Source: Cryptomeria japonica (Eukaryota; Streptophyta; Pinopsida; Cupressales; Cupressaceae). From it: a stretch of 64,000 bases of DNA. This document shows positions 44,556-57,944 of this stretch, in pieces; the stretch's first letter is position 1; each line of letters starts with the position of its first letter. A model generated the notes under the pieces. It saw only the letters and a program-made list of their open reading frames with translations, was not told where the DNA came from and searched no databases. The DNA lies in contig NC_081406.1 in the NCBI RefSeq assembly GCF_030272615.1, positions 235,459,922 to 235,523,921 of the forward strand, in the 5' to 3' direction. The position numbers and the translations under genes were made by a program.

Positions 44556-46698
44556 AGAGTACCTCTTTCCTAGCCCTATGGGGACCAATATCTATCATGT
44601 TGGATGCCTCTCCCCCCATAGGTGACCAACATATACCTCTACTCTATACACCCTCACTAGTAGCCTCTCCAACTCCTCATCCCACTATTGTAAAATTCTC
44701 TATAGCTGAACTATAGCAGTCTTGATCCTCACCTCCTCCAGTATTCTCTCTACCTCCTCTCCTTCCCTCTGTAGATCATCTAACTCTATCTTGGCCTTTT
44801 TTAGGCTCTCCGTCAAATCACTAATCTCTCTTTGTAGCCTCTCTACCTTTTCCTGTAGACTCTCCCTCCTCTCCTTCCCTACCTGTATATCATCCTTAAG
44901 TGAGTGTAACCTCTATCTGGTCACATCCCTCTCCTACAACACCATGCCAAAATCTTCTTGGGATACTCCCCCTCTGACCTTAACTCCCCCACCCTATTCC
45001 TATATATCTAGAATATCCATAGGCACTGCCTCATCCTCTCCACCCTCTCCCCCCTATCTTCCTGCCCTATCACTCCTGTTGCCAGCTAGACCTATGTTGG
45101 CATGGCCACCTCTTATGCTCTCCCTCATATCACTACCCCACTCCTCTACCTCATTCCACCCCTACCTCTCTCCTGTAAAAACCTTATCTCCAAGAGTATC
45201 CTCCTCCCCTCTGACTATCTCGTCTACTGCCAGCTGTAACTCGTCATCCTCTAATACTCCAAGAATGGTCAAATGCACTGGTAGGTGCACCTCCAACCAA
45301 CTCTTGTATCCTCCCATCATCCTTGGATCCTCTCTTGCATCCCTCCACTCATCCCAGACTAGATAGGTTGTCATCTGAAAGATGTTACTCCCCTTTAGTG
45401 GAATCTCCAACTGATCCCATCTCCCCACCTCCCGAGTAGTCCGAGGATATAATAATATTTCTCCTACTATATCCTGTATCTAGCCAAACTACTGAGCCAC
45501 CCTATATGGTGCATAGTACTCCATCACATATATGGACCATATAAAAAGACACATCTCTACGCTTGTCCAATGCAGCTATTAGTCTCCCCTCCATCTCTCA
45601 CTATCCAAAAATGGCCTCCATGTAAACTCCATAAGATCATAAAAAATGTGGTGCCAAAACTAGATAGCCTATCTATGTATAATGTAGAGGGCCCTTTTAT
45701 TTGTCAATGTAGGGTCATCATGATCACCTGTCCTGTACCCCGAGTGGTCCTATCACTACAATATGCTCCCACACCCATACATTTAGTAAGGTGTAAATCC
45801 CTACGGATGGACTAGCATAATCCCTGTATACAACAAGATGCATATAATGATATAGCTAAGCAAGTATCGTTTCTCCCATGGCATTCTCCACATAGTCCTA
45901 TACCATATAATATACACAGTGGCTCCATCTGATACGAAATCCATGCACTCCCAGATCAGGCATTACTTGTTCGCTCAAAAACCCACAGATCACAAGAAGT
46001 AGGTGAGGAATGTGTGCGATCTCCATCACACTCCCTAGGTGCAACTAACTCATGTCCATCATAGATAGTGCCTCATACTTACTAATCTCTCAAAGATAAA
46101 AGTCTTTCGCATCGATTCGGCACTAAGGAATCACGCTGCGAATAGGGATCTTCAAGATCCTCCATACATCCAAAAGTGTCATTGTGGCCTCTCCTATGGG
46201 CAGATGGAAGGTACAAGTCCTGCTATCACACCTCTCTACTAGTGCAATCATCATGGCATTCTGTGCTCTGATCCTTGGCCATTGACTAACCAAAAGCATT
46301 CCTACAATGACCATTCTCTCTAGCTTGTCCACCCTTAGCTGCCTAAAAATCTCATGGTCATCGACCAGTGTTGTCTCAATGCCAATGGCCCTAAATCCAC
46401 CTGCATTCATGTAAACCACTTCATTATCCCATATCATTCTTAGCCCTCCCTTTATTCTATTCTTGAGACATTCATGATCCCCCCTAAGCCATTTCCCATA
46501 GCCATACTCATTAAAATTCTTTATTTTCTACCCCTCCCTAGCACTCATGCTATTTCATCTATCACTCACGTGAAAATAATGGCGCTTGCACTATACCACA
46601 ATCATATACATTGAACCCACCTAATTTGGGACCCTAACCCCAATCGACATGGTAACTCATGTCGCGGGCCCCCTTTAATCCCCCCAAACCATACCCTA
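44556..46698 (-). pseudogene. PMD-like array unit 3
   Basis: PMD segment 46123-46437 open from MIWDNEVVYMNAGGFRAIGI; the block after HEIF..ADKLE reads MVIVGMLLVSQWPRIRAQN, diverged from other units. SWLEV (not SWWEV) block at 45162-45428. Stops elsewhere. Confidence 0.7.
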
Positions 46699-48833
46699 AG
46701 AGTACCTCTTTCCTAGCCCTATGGGGAACAATATCTATCATGTTGGATCCCTCTCCCCCGTAGGTGACCAACATATACCTCTACTCTCTACACCCTCACT
46801 AGTAGCCTCTCCAACTCCTCAACCCACTATTGTAAAATTCTCTATAGCTGAACTATAGCAGTCTCGATCCTCACCTTCTCCAATATTCTCTCTACCTCCT
46901 CTCCTTCCCTCTGTAGATTATCTACCTCTCTCCTAGGCATTTTTAGGCTCTCTATCAAATCACTAATCTCCCGTTGTAGCCTCTCTACCTTTGCTTGTAG
47001 ACTCTCCCTCCTCTCCTTCTCTACCTGTATATCATCCTTAAGTGAGTGTAACCTCTATCTGGTTGCATCCCTCTCCTGCAAGACCCTGCCAAAATCTTCT
47101 CGGGGTACTCCCCCTCCGACCTTGACTCCCACCCCCTATTCCTATATATCTAGAATATCCAAAGACACTGCCTCATCCTCTCCACCCTCTCCCCTCTATC
47201 TTCCTACCCTATCACTCCTATTGCCATCTAGACCTGTGTTGGCATGGCCACCTCTGATGCTCTCATTCTTATCAATACCCCATCCTCTACCTCACTACAC
47301 CCCTACCTCCTCCTATGAAAACCTTATCTACTGGAGTATCGTCCTCCCCTTTGACTATCTTGTCTACTACCAGTTGTAACTTGTCATCCTCTAATACTCC
47401 AAGAAAGGTCAGATGCACTAGTAGGTGCACCTCCCACCAACTCTTGTATACTCTCTTCATCCTTGGATCCTCCCTTGCATCCCTCTACTCATCCCAGACT
47501 AGATAGGTTGTCATCTAAAAGTTGTTACTCCCCTCTAGTGGACTCTCCATCTCATCCCATCTCCCCACCTCTCGAGTAGTCCGAGGATATAATAGTATTT
47601 CTCCTACTATATCCTGTATCTAGCCAAACTACTGAGCCACCCTATATGGTGCATAGTACTCCATCACATATATGGACCATATAAAAAGACACATCTCTAC
47701 GCCTATCCAATGCAGCTGTTAGTCTCCCCTCCATCTCTCACTATCCAAAAATGGCCTCCATGTAAACTCCATAAGATCATAAAAAATGGGGTACCAAAAC
47801 TAGATAGCCTATGTATAATGTAGAGGGCCCTTTTATTTGTCAATGTAGGGTCATCAGGATCACCTGTCCTGTACCCCGAGTGGTCCTATCACTACAATAC
47901 GCTCCCACACCCATACATGTAGTAAGGTATAAATCCCTACGAATAGACTAGCATAATCCCTGTATACAACAAGATGCATATCATTCTATAGCTGAGCAAG
48001 TATCATTGCTCTCGAGGCATACTCCATGTAGTCCTATACCATATAATATACATAGCGGCTCCATCTGATATGAAATCCATGCACTCCCAGATCAGGCATT
48101 ACTTGTCCACTCAAAAACCCATAGATCACAAGAAGTAGGTGAGGAATGTGTGGGATCTCCATCACTCTCCCTAGGTGCAACTAACTAATGTACATCATAG
48201 GCAGTGCCTCATACTTACTAATCTCTCAAAGATAGAAGTCTTTCGCATCGATTTGGTACTCAGGAATCACGCTGCGAATAGGGATCTTCAAGATCCTCCA
48301 TACATCCAAAAGTGTCCTTATGGCCTCTCCTATGGGCGGATGGAAGGTACAAGTCCTGCTATCCCACCTCTCTACCAGTGCAATCATCATGGCATTGTGT
48401 GCTCTGATCCTCGGCCATCGATTGACAAATTGCAATCCTACATTGACCAGTATCTCTAGCTTGTCTGCCCTTAGCTACCTATAAATCTCATGGTCATCGG
48501 CCAGTGTTATCTCAATACCAATGGCCCTAAATCCACCTACATTCATGTAAACAACTTCATTATCCCATATCATTCTTAGCCATCCCTTTATTCTATTCTT
48601 GAGACATTCATGATCCCCCCTAAGCCATTTCCCATAGCCATACTCATCAAAATTCTTTATTCTCTTCCCCTCCCTAGTGCTCGCGTTGTTTCATCTATCA
48701 CTCATGTGAAAATAATGGCGCTCGGACTATACCACAATCATATGTGTTGAACCCACCTAATTTGGGACCCTAACCCCGATCGACATGGGCATTTATGTTG
48801 CAGGCCCCTTTAATCCCCCCAAACCATACCCTA
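46699..48833 (-). pseudogene. PMD-like array unit 4
   Basis: PMD core 48226-48435 open: MMIALVERWDSRTCTFHPPI (Leu to Pro in HLPIG), LLDVWRILKIPIRSV. Upstream part of the domain (48436-48570) is present in another frame. The SWWEV block (47315-47560) contains extra stops. A small deletion removes bases near 47810. Confidence 0.7.
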
Positions 48834-50975
48834 AGAGTACCTCTGTCCTAGCCCTATGGGGACTAGTATCTATCATGTTGGATCCCTCTCCCCCTATAGG
48901 TGACCAACATATACCTCTACTCTCTACACCCTCACTAGTAGCCTCTCCAACTCCTCATCCCACTATTGTAAAATTCTCTATAGCTGAACTATAGTAGTCT
49001 CAATCCTCACCTCCTCCAGTATTCTCTCTACCTCCTCTCCTTCACTCTGTAGATCATCTACCTTTGTCTTGGCCATTTTTAGGCTCTTTGTCAAATCATT
49101 AATCTCCGATTATAGCCTCTCTACCTTTGCTTATAGACTCTCCCTCCTCTCCTTCTCTACTTATATATCATCCTTAAGTGAGTGTAACCTCTATCTGGTT
49201 GCAGTCCTCCTCTGCAGGACGCTGCCAAAATCTTCTCACGGTACTCCCCCTCCGACCTTGACTCCCTCACCCTATTCCTATATATCTAGAATATCCATAG
49301 GCACTACCTCATCCTCTCCACCCTCTCCCCCTATCTTCCTACCCTATCATTCATGTTGCCACCTAGACCTGTGTTTGGCATGGCCACCTTTCACACTCTC
49401 CCTCGTATCACTACCCCCCTCCTCTACCTCACTGCACCCCTACCTCCTCCTGCCAAAACCTTATCTCCAAGAGTATTCTCCTTCCCTCTGACTATCTCAT
49501 CTATTGCCAGTTGTAACTCGTCATCCTCTAATACTCCAAGAATGGTCAAATGCACTGGTAGGTGCACCTCCCACCAACTCTTGTATCCTCCTGTCATCCT
49601 TGGATCCTCCCCTGCATTCCTCTGCTCATCCCAGACTAGATAGGTTGTTATTTGAGAGTTGTTACTCCCATCGAGTGGACTCTCCATCTAATCCCATCTC
49701 CCCACCTCCTGAGTAGTCCGAGGATATAATAGTATTTCAACTACTATATCCTTTATCTAACCAAACTACTGAGCCACCCTATATGGTGCATAGTACTCCA
49801 TCACATATATGGACCATCTAAAAAGACACATCTCTATGCCTGCCCAATGCAGCTGTCAGTCTCCCCTCCATCTCTCACTATACAAAAATGGCCTCCATGT
49901 AAACTCCATGAGATCATAAAAAATATGGTGCCCAAACTAGATAGCCTATCTATGTATAATGCAGAAGGCCCTCTTATTTGTCAATGTAGGGTCACCAGGC
50001 TCACCTGTCCTATACCCTGAGTGGTCGTATCACTACAATATGCTCCCACACCCATACATGTAGTAAAGTATAAATCCCTGCTGATAGACTAGCATAGTCC
50101 CTGTATGCAACACGATGCATATCATGATATAGCTGAGAAAGTATCATTGCTCCCTAGGCATACTCCATGTAGTCCTATACCATATAATATACACAGCGGC
50201 TCCATCTGATACGAAATCCAAGCACTACCAGATCAGGCATTACTTGTCCGCTCAAAAACCCACAGATCACAAGAAGTAGGTGAGGAATGTGTGGGATCTC
50301 CATCGCTCTCCCTAGGAGCAACTAACTCATGTCCATCATAGGCAGTGCCTCATACTTACTAATCTCTCAGGGATAGAAGTCTGTTGCATCGATTCGGTAC
50401 TCAGGAATCATGCAACGAATAGGGATCTTCAAGATCCTCCATACATCCAAAAGTGTCATTCTGGCCTCTCCTATGGGCAAATGGAAGGTACATGTCCTGC
50501 TATCCCACCTCTCTACCAGTGCAATCATCATGGCATTGTTTTCTCTAATCCTTGGCCATTGACCGACAAAATGCAATCCTACAGTGACCAGTATCTCTAG
50601 CTTGTCCGCCCTTAGCTGCCTATAAATCTCATGGTCCTCAGCCAGTGCTGTCTCAATGCCAATGGCCCTAAATCTGCCTGCATTCATGTAAACCACTTCA
50701 TTATCCTATATCATTCTTAGCCCTCCCTTTATTCTATTCCTAAGACATTCATGATCCCCCCTAAGCCATTTCCCATAGCCATACTCATCAAAATTCTTTA
50801 TTTTCTCCCACTCCCTAGCACTCGCGCTATTTCATCTATCACTCGCGTGAAAATAATGGTGCTCACACTATACCACAATCATATGCATTGAACCCACCTA
50901 ATTTGGGACCCTAACCAAGATCGATAGGGGCGCTCATGTTGCAGGCCCCCTTTAATCCCCCCAAACCATACCCTA
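48834..50975 (-). pseudogene. PMD-like array unit 5
   Basis: PMD segment 50367-50696 open: VYMNAGRFRAIGIETALAED, ADKLEILVTVGLHFVGQWPR, HLPIGEARMTLLDVWRILKI. SWWEV block 49424-49687 open. Coiled coil near 48970-49180. A pseudogene overall. Confidence 0.7.
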
Positions 50976-53117
50976 AGAGAACCTCTATCCTAGCCCTTTG
51001 GGGACCAATATCTATCATGTTGGATCCCTCTCCCCCCATAGGTGACCAACATATACCTCTACTCTCTACACCCTCTCTAGTAGCCTCTCCAACTCCTCAT
51101 CCCACTATTGTAAAATTCTCTATAGCTGAACTATAAGAGTCTCGATCCTCACCTCCTCTAGTATTCTCTCTACCTCCTCTCCTTCCCTCTATAGATCTTC
51201 TACCTCTGTCCTGGCCATTTTTAGGCTCTTTGTCAAATCACTAATCTCCCATTGTAGCCTCTCTACCTTTGCGTGTAGACTCTCCCTCCTCTCCTTCTCT
51301 ACCTATCTATCATCCTTAAGTGAGTGTAACCTTTATCTGGTCGCATCCCTCTTGTACAAGACCCTGCCAAAATCTTCTCAGGGTACTCCCCCTCTGACCT
51401 TGACTCTCGCACACTATTCCTATATATCTAGAATATCCATAGGCACTACCTCATCCTCTCCACCCTCTCCCCCCTATCTTCCTATCCGATCACTCCTGTT
51501 GCCACCTAGACCTATGTTGGCATGCCTAGCTCTGACGCTCTCCCTCGTATCACTACCCCCCTCCTCTACCTCACTGCACCCCTACCTCCTCCTACCAAAA
51601 CCTTATCTCCAGGAGTATCCTCCTCCTATTTGACTATCTCGTCTACTGCCGCCTATAACTCGTCATCCTCTAATACTCCAAGAATGGTCAAATGCACTGG
51701 AAGGTGCACGTCCCACAACTTCTTTTATCCTCCCATCAACCTTGGATCCTCCCTTGCATCCCTCTGCTCATCCTAGACTAGATAGGTTGTCATCTGAAAG
51801 TTGTTACTCCCCTCCAGTTGACTCTCCATCTGATCCCATCTCCTCACCTCTCGAGTAGTCCAAGGATATAATAGTATTTCTCCTACTATATCTTGTATCT
51901 AGCCAAACTACCAAGGCACCCTATATGGTGTATAGTACTCCATCACATATATGGACCATCTAAAAAGTGACATCTCTACGCCTGCCCAATGTAGCTGTCA
52001 GTCTCCCCTCCATCTCTCACTATCCAAAAATGGCCTCCATGTAAACTCCATGAGATCATAAAAAATGTGGTGCCAAAACTAGATAGCATATCTATGTATA
52101 ATGCAGAAGGCCCTCTTATTTGTCAATGTAGGGTCATCAGGCTCACCTGTCCTATACCCTGAGTGGTCATATCACTACAATATGCTCCCACACCCATACA
52201 TGTAGTAAGGTATAAATCCCTGCAGATAGACTAGCATAATCCCTATATGCAACAAGATGCATATCATGATATAGCTGAGAAAGTATCATTGCTCCCTAAG
52301 CATACTCCACATAGTCCTATACCATATAATATACACAGCAGCTCCATTTGATACGAAATCCATGCACTCCTAGATCAGGCATTACTTGTCTGCTCAAAAA
52401 CCCATAGATCACAAGAAGTAGGTGAGGAATGTGTGGGATCTCCATCGCTCTCCCTAGGAGCAACTAACTCATGTCCATCATAGGCAGTGCCTCATACTTA
52501 CTAATCTCTCAAAGATAGAAGTCTATCGCATCGATTTGGTACTCAGGAATCACGCCACGAATAGGGATCTTCAAGATCCTCCATACATCCAAAAGTGTCA
52601 TGTGGCCTCTCCTATGGGCACATGGAAGGTAGAAGTCCTGCTATCCCACCCCTCTATGAGTGCAATCATCATGGAATTGTGTGCTCTGATCCTCGGCCAT
52701 TGACTGACAAAATGCAATCCTACAATGACCAGTATCTCTAGCTTGTCCACCCTTAGCTGCCTATAAATCTCATGGTCATCGACCAGTGCTCTCTCAATGC
52801 CAATGGCCCTAAATCTGCCTGCATTCATGTAAACCACTTCATTATCCCATATCATTCTTAGCCCTCCCTTTATTCTATTCCTGAGGCATTCATGATCCCT
52901 CCTAAGCCATTTCCCATAGCCATACTCCTCAAAATTCTTTATTTTCTCCCCCTCCCTAGCACTCGCGCTATTTCATCTATCACTCACGTGAAAATCATGG
53001 CACTCACACTATACCACAATCATATGCATTGAACCCACCTAATTTGAGACCCTAACCCCGATCGACATTTGTGCTCATGTCATAGGCCCCCTTTAATCCC
53101 CCCAAACCATACCCTAA
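50976..53117 (-). pseudogene. PMD-like array unit 6 (5'-most for the gene)
   Basis: PMD segment 52598-52855 open: MIWDNEVVYMNAGRFRAIGI, HEIYRQLRVDKLEILVIVGL, FHVPIGEAT, then a one-base deletion (GTCATGTGG where other units have GTCATTGTGG) shifts the frame. Upstream of the PMD, EKIKNFEEYGYGKWLRRDHE is readable (52895-52960). Its right flank is unique sequence, so any original promoter of the gene should lie beyond 53117. Confidence 0.7.
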
Positions 53118-54675
53118 CCTAGACTAGCGTGGGTGCTTGCACCAAGCACATTTTCTCACCCCAAAACCCTCTCTGAACCCTATTTCTCCACATGCATTGG
53201 CACTACTCACCAATTCTCATGCTGCCTTGGGGGTGTACATGCTGAAACAAGGATCAGCTCGTCCACCCCGTTAGACTGTGAAGCCTATTTCTAGCCCTGG
53301 AATCTACCCTAAACCAATCAAATCACAAAGGAGGTTCAGGGTACATACTGATGGTCCATAATGGGTGGGCCTCTCATGATGGAAAACCCTCTCAATGTAG
53401 TTCTCATGTGTCTGAACACGGTCCATCTCTTCTTCTAGTCTCTAAGCTCTGATATGCTCCAATGCTTATGTGTGACAATAACCCTTCAATGGGCCATGTG
53501 GGGCTTATATGGGCTCCCTCACAAGCCCATTCCTTTCGTCTCCTCTCCTTCTATCTCTAATCATATTTCCTCATTCATTTTTCTCTTTCTTTCTCATTCG
53601 CTTGTTATTTTTCCTCCTTCCTTCTTCTTTTCAAGAATTTTTCTCCTAATTTTTCAAAACATTCCAAAAAATTCTCGAGGGGACATACACCACCCGCACT
53701 TTACGCTGGGGCATCCTCTTTCTTTTATCTTTTACCCATCACCAAATTTTGACATTTCCTAAAAGAGGAGAAAAATGTATACACTTAAATTAATTATTTT
53801 AATTAATCTAACTCTCACATAATTAATTAATTTAATTATGTTAATCCTTATTCTTCTCAATATTAATTAAATTTAATCTAATTAATATTGTCACTATAAT
53901 CCAATGATTTATTTATTTAATAAATCAATTTCCCTTTATTCTTATAAGGCAACCAAAATTAATTCTTCCTAAATCTCTCTTTAATTAATTAATCTCAATT
54001 AATTAATTAATCTTTGTGATTCCTACAAATCACCTTTTTCTAATCCATCATTAGCCTAATTAATTCTTCTAGAAACCCTCTTAATCCCATTTACCATTAT
54101 TTTCCTAATTTTTAATTGCCTCCATTCATTATCTCTCCAAGTCAAATCCTCCTACAAATCCCACTTGCTCTAGGGTATGTGTAGGATCATGGTGTGCCAA
54201 AATTGGCCCTTAAGTGGCAATGAAATTTTAGAAAATCAGAGTTATGCAACTTGACATGAAAATTTGAATAAGTTGTGAAAATTATTTTTAAAATATGTAA
54301 GAAGAGAATATATATAATTTTAAATGTAGTTTCTAAGCTACTAGTTGTTTTTAGGAAAAAAAAATCCTATTCGATGAAAATTTCAAATTTCAATGCAGTG
54401 GTACTAAAATTTCAGGAAAAAGATAAGAAGTAGGCATATGTCTGACCACCCTAACCACAGTCAAATCATAATATTTTTTTATAAGATTTATAATATAAGT
54501 ATACAACTCATGTCCAGATGTGACACATATTTTTTAATAATTTTTAATAAAGTAAATAATTATTTATGAAATTTTTACTATATCTTTTCAAAAATTTAGA
54601 AACTTCTTAGTCTGACCACCTTAACTTGGTAAAAACCTTATGAAATTCAATTTTTTTTTTACTTTTTCTCTATAG
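53118..54675. other. Unique flank of the array and AT-rich spacer
   Basis: 53118-53700 is mixed-composition sequence that may include the 5' region of the PMD gene; a - strand ATG-initiated stretch near 53430-53300 has no family motif and is not called. 53590-53660 is pyrimidine-rich. 53760-54060 is dominated by TTAATTAA-type repeats. 54100-54675 looks intron-like: AT-rich with a T tract ending TTTTTCTCTATAG, a good 3' splice site for the gene that follows. Confidence 0.5.
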
Positions 54676-57062
54676 TAGACGAAGCAGAGGATGTGATGCA
54701 ATAAGTCATTGACCGAGAAATGCCAACTTTTTGTTCAATTTGTAAAGATGATAAAGATGAGACCATTGCTAAATAAATTGAAGATTCGTATGAACAAGAA
54801 GATGGAGAGAAATTGTATTATAGCCAAAAATCTATTTGATGCTCTCAATTTTATTGGAAAGAATGCCAAGGAAAGAGATAAGAAAGCACTCGAAGAGTGA
54901 TTACAACCTCCTTAGTAAGCCATCAATTAAGGAAGGCTCATAAAATGAGACAAACTTGTGTTGATTTGAACATAAATCGTAAAACTTTGGATAGAGCACT
55001 TGCACGAAGACAAAGACTTGACGATTCACTTCAACATGATACATGGGCTTTTGGTGGGAGGCTTCCATGTGTTGATATAAAGTTGACTGACAATGTGAAG
55101 GAGGAGATTCAACAATTTTGGCACTCTAATTCTAGAGTATCACCCAATGTAAACGATGTTTTAAAATTAAGAATCGACAACCAAGACTGCACACTGCATC
55201 CTAAACATTTCTTGGAATCAAGCCAAACAATGTTGTACAAAAAAAATTGTGAAGTACATCCAACTTTGAAAATATCACAAAGGGCCTTTGAATGTTTGAA
55301 GCCATTTTATTGTGTACCTCTTAAGATTTGTAATACTTCTTGTTGCAAGTAACTTGTGGATTTTTCAATGTACCATGAATTTTTATGCCATATTTGTTCT
55401 ATGATGCATTCTAATGAGATGTTGCAGGAGTGTGGTGCAATTCTATTTCCGAGAAGAGACTTGCAAGATCTATTCTTACACCCTAGAGATGATGGCTGCT
55501 ATTTTTATATAAATGGTTGTTTGAATGAGAAGTTCTCACAATGTGATGAGTTTTCAAAGTGTGTTTCATGTTTTCATGAGGGCAGCGAACACTACTTTGG
55601 AAAGAATTATGTTGAGAAAAAAATATATGAGATAGTGAAATATACTTTGAAGAGTCGAAGTGAAGGTTCTAGATGAGAATTAGTCTCAAGAGGAGTGTTG
55701 CTGATTTTATTTTGGATTTTAATGAAAATATTTTCTACAAGTATGCAAGGCAAACCCATAGGTCTCAGTGGTTGGATCAACAATTCAGGATGTGTAAGAA
55801 CTCTTTCCCAATTGGCACAATTGTATCGGTGGTTCATTTTCCAGAGAACTATACATTGCAACCATAGAATGAGGTACATTTTTAGTACTACAATTCAATC
55901 CAGATTGTTATTTTTGTTCACATTACATATAGACATGCTCCTGATAGTACAGAAGAGGATAGGAAGGTAACCAAGTAGTACCATTTTTATATGAGTGATG
56001 ATAGATCACACTCCTCCGAGTATGTGCAACATTCTTTCAAGATTTTTTTTGAGTTCTTGCATGAGAAAGATATTGCAATTGATCGACATATCATATGGTC
56101 AGATAAATGTATGGGTCAATTCAAGAATGCCCGTATGTTTTATTGGTTGAGTAGAATGTATGTAGAGAGGCGTATACCTCATATTTGGTGGTTTTCTAAG
56201 GTAGGGCATGGGAAGGGGAGCATGATGGATCAGGTGCATGTTTGAAGAGAGCTCTAGTTATGGAGCAATTGAGGATTTCAGGTTCAAATTTCTTTGATGT
56301 ATGTTCTATTTTTGATTGGTGTAGTTCATCATTGTCATATGGAGGTACTCTAAATTCAGTAGTGAGCATATTCTTTTGGTTGGTTGAGGAGGGCACAATG
56401 GGAGAGAGATTGGATTGTCAAACAATTAAAGATTCTTCAAAGATGCATTCATTTCTCACCTCAGATGCAAGTACATGGACCATTTGGACATGACCATTGG
56501 CTTGTTTTTGTCAGAGTTGTGTTCGGTGTGATTGGGATCAGTGTGAGTCAAGTGAGTGGGTTGATATGTGGGTTCCACAATATCTAACTCCTTTATTTTA
56601 AACAACATCCTTGTCAAATGATGACATGGAAAGTTCACTTGAGTATGACTATCTATCAGATCTTGTATAGCCAGGACATGTTTTTACAGTTGTTGCATCG
56701 CAAGGGAATGAAGAGAGATCAGAATATTGGTTGGCATTATGTGTACACCTAAAACAAAAGCTAACACAACTAGTGACAGATGATGATGGGTTCAAATATG
56801 CTATAGGTTCAGTTGTTGTTGTGGGAACTTGGTTGTGAACATACATGATTAGAAAAGAATGGAATACCTGCATTTGAAGACTATGAGAGACACAAAATCA
56901 TTCTCATGTATTAAGACCTTATTATAGCTACAAATTTCAAGTTGTTGAAGCATCAAACAAAACCAAAGACCAAAGACCTATGGATAGTGACTACTATTGA
57001 TCATGAAGTAATATTGGATACCCTTAAGCAAAGAGATGACCCTTCAGGCATACTTGAGTAGT
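54676..57062 (+). pseudogene. Transposase-like protein (unassigned cut-and-paste type), decayed
   Basis: Likely exon after a 3' splice site at 54674-54675. Near the start a C-x-x-C pair (FCSICKDD) is followed by a shift to the frame 54830-54896, then an open run 54897-55352 (HQLRKAHKMRQTCVDLNINR; LKPFYCVPLKICNTSCCK), 55356-55676 (Cys/His-rich: CHICSMMH, CVSCFHEGSEHY) and 55673-55867. The key block at 55991-56245 reads HIIWSDKCMGQFKNA..FYW, then IPHIWWFSKVGHGKGSMMD. The pattern SD-x2-x3-QFK ... F..HGKG..D is found in a set of uncharacterised transposase-like proteins of plants and animals. The C-terminus (56650-56850) has GHVFTVVASQ and YWLALC. About ten stops or frameshifts. The family assignment is from memory of pattern, not a search. 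Confidence 0.55.
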
Positions 57063-57329
57063 AGGTCTTTAATGGTGCCTTATTTTTTTATCATGCATTT
57101 CATTTCAAACAATGATCATAAAACCTTAATGTTCAAGTTTGCTACATGTATATTAAGGATGTTTTCAAAATGCTCTATGTGCATTAATGAGATCAAATTT
57201 TGTGTGTAAAGACTAAGTCCCTCACTTTGTCAATGTGATTAAATTTTACAAACTTTCACACACTATGTCAAGTGAATGCATTTCCATTTAGAAATGACAA
57301 TATCTACCATCATCTTCAACCATGCACAG

Positions 57330-57416
57330 AAATGCAGTGAGAAATACAATGAGAAGGGCTTTAATCAACATGTGTCTTTCTTCAAAGTTATGCTTGTAGA
57401 CTTTGCAGAGAAGCTG
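57330..57416 (+). pseudogene. Possible downstream exon
   Basis: An 87-base, 29-codon stretch with no stop, bounded by CACAG before and GTAAGT after, reading KCSEKYNEKGFNQHVSFFKV then MLVDFAEKL. Splice sites and codon-like sequence suggest an exon, perhaps of the transposase-like gene ending 270 bases upstream. No family recognised. Confidence 0.35.
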
Positions 57417-57944
57417 GTAAGTTTCATAATTATACAATCTTGTATGTCTTAAATTTTTTTCAAATGATCTATTTATAATTTGACAAAATAATTTGTATTA
57501 AGTGTTATAATTTGTTTTTTTGTAGCACATTCATTCTGCATAAAAAAGGTGGCTTATTTTGGTCTTCATTTATATGCAGGCATTTCTCTATGTAAGTTTT
57601 TCTCTTAGGACATGACGATGTCTGATGCAGATGGAGTGGGATGTTGTATTTGTATATGTATGTGAATTGAAGTAAATTTGTTATGATGATATACGATGTC
57701 CATGAGCAAACTAGTTTAGTTATATTGATGATATATAATGTATCTATACATGAGTACATTGGTGTAGTTGTATTGATAATGATGAAAAATCATGTTTGCA
57801 TATTCGTTCATGGATGTCACATGAAAGTGTAATGGTAATTATGTGTATACAATACATGGAAATATTGATGATCATTATGTGTCTACGGTGTAATGCTTGT
57901 TTATTTATACTTTTTCATTGAATGAGTGATGATTTTTTCATCTA
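57417..57944. other. Non-coding spacer before the satellite
   Basis: AT-rich with no supported gene. Intron-like after 57417. Short TATGATGATAT-type stretches occur near 57680-57780. Confidence 0.5.

Larger units (their letters stand above)
40304..53117 (-). repeat. Tandem array: six 2.11-2.14-kb units encoding a PMD/coiled-coil protein
   Basis: Unit boundaries, placed at the AGAGTACCTC.TCCTAGCC junction, are 40304, 42414, 44556, 46699, 48834, 50976 and the end at 53117. Unit lengths are 2110, 2142, 2143, 2135, 2142 and 2142. Units differ by scattered substitutions and small indels. Each carries, on the - strand and in order, a PMD-like segment, a linker with a DEQR..EDPRM..GY.SWWEVHLPVHLT block, a Gly-rich stretch, and a coiled coil (VEKERRESLQAKVERLQ). 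+ strand Ser/Pro/Leu-rich open frames in this region are reverse-complement shadows. Confidence 0.92.

Noticed and set aside
40728-51776. Recurrent + strand Ser/Pro/Leu-rich open frames (YSYISRISIGT and similar)
   Set aside because: They repeat with the array and lie opposite the PMD/coiled-coil coding strand, whose motifs are recognisable; shadows.
53300-53430. Possible first exon of the PMD gene on the - strand
   Set aside because: An ATG-initiated stretch exists but has no motif, no clear splice donor, and no continuity with unit 6.
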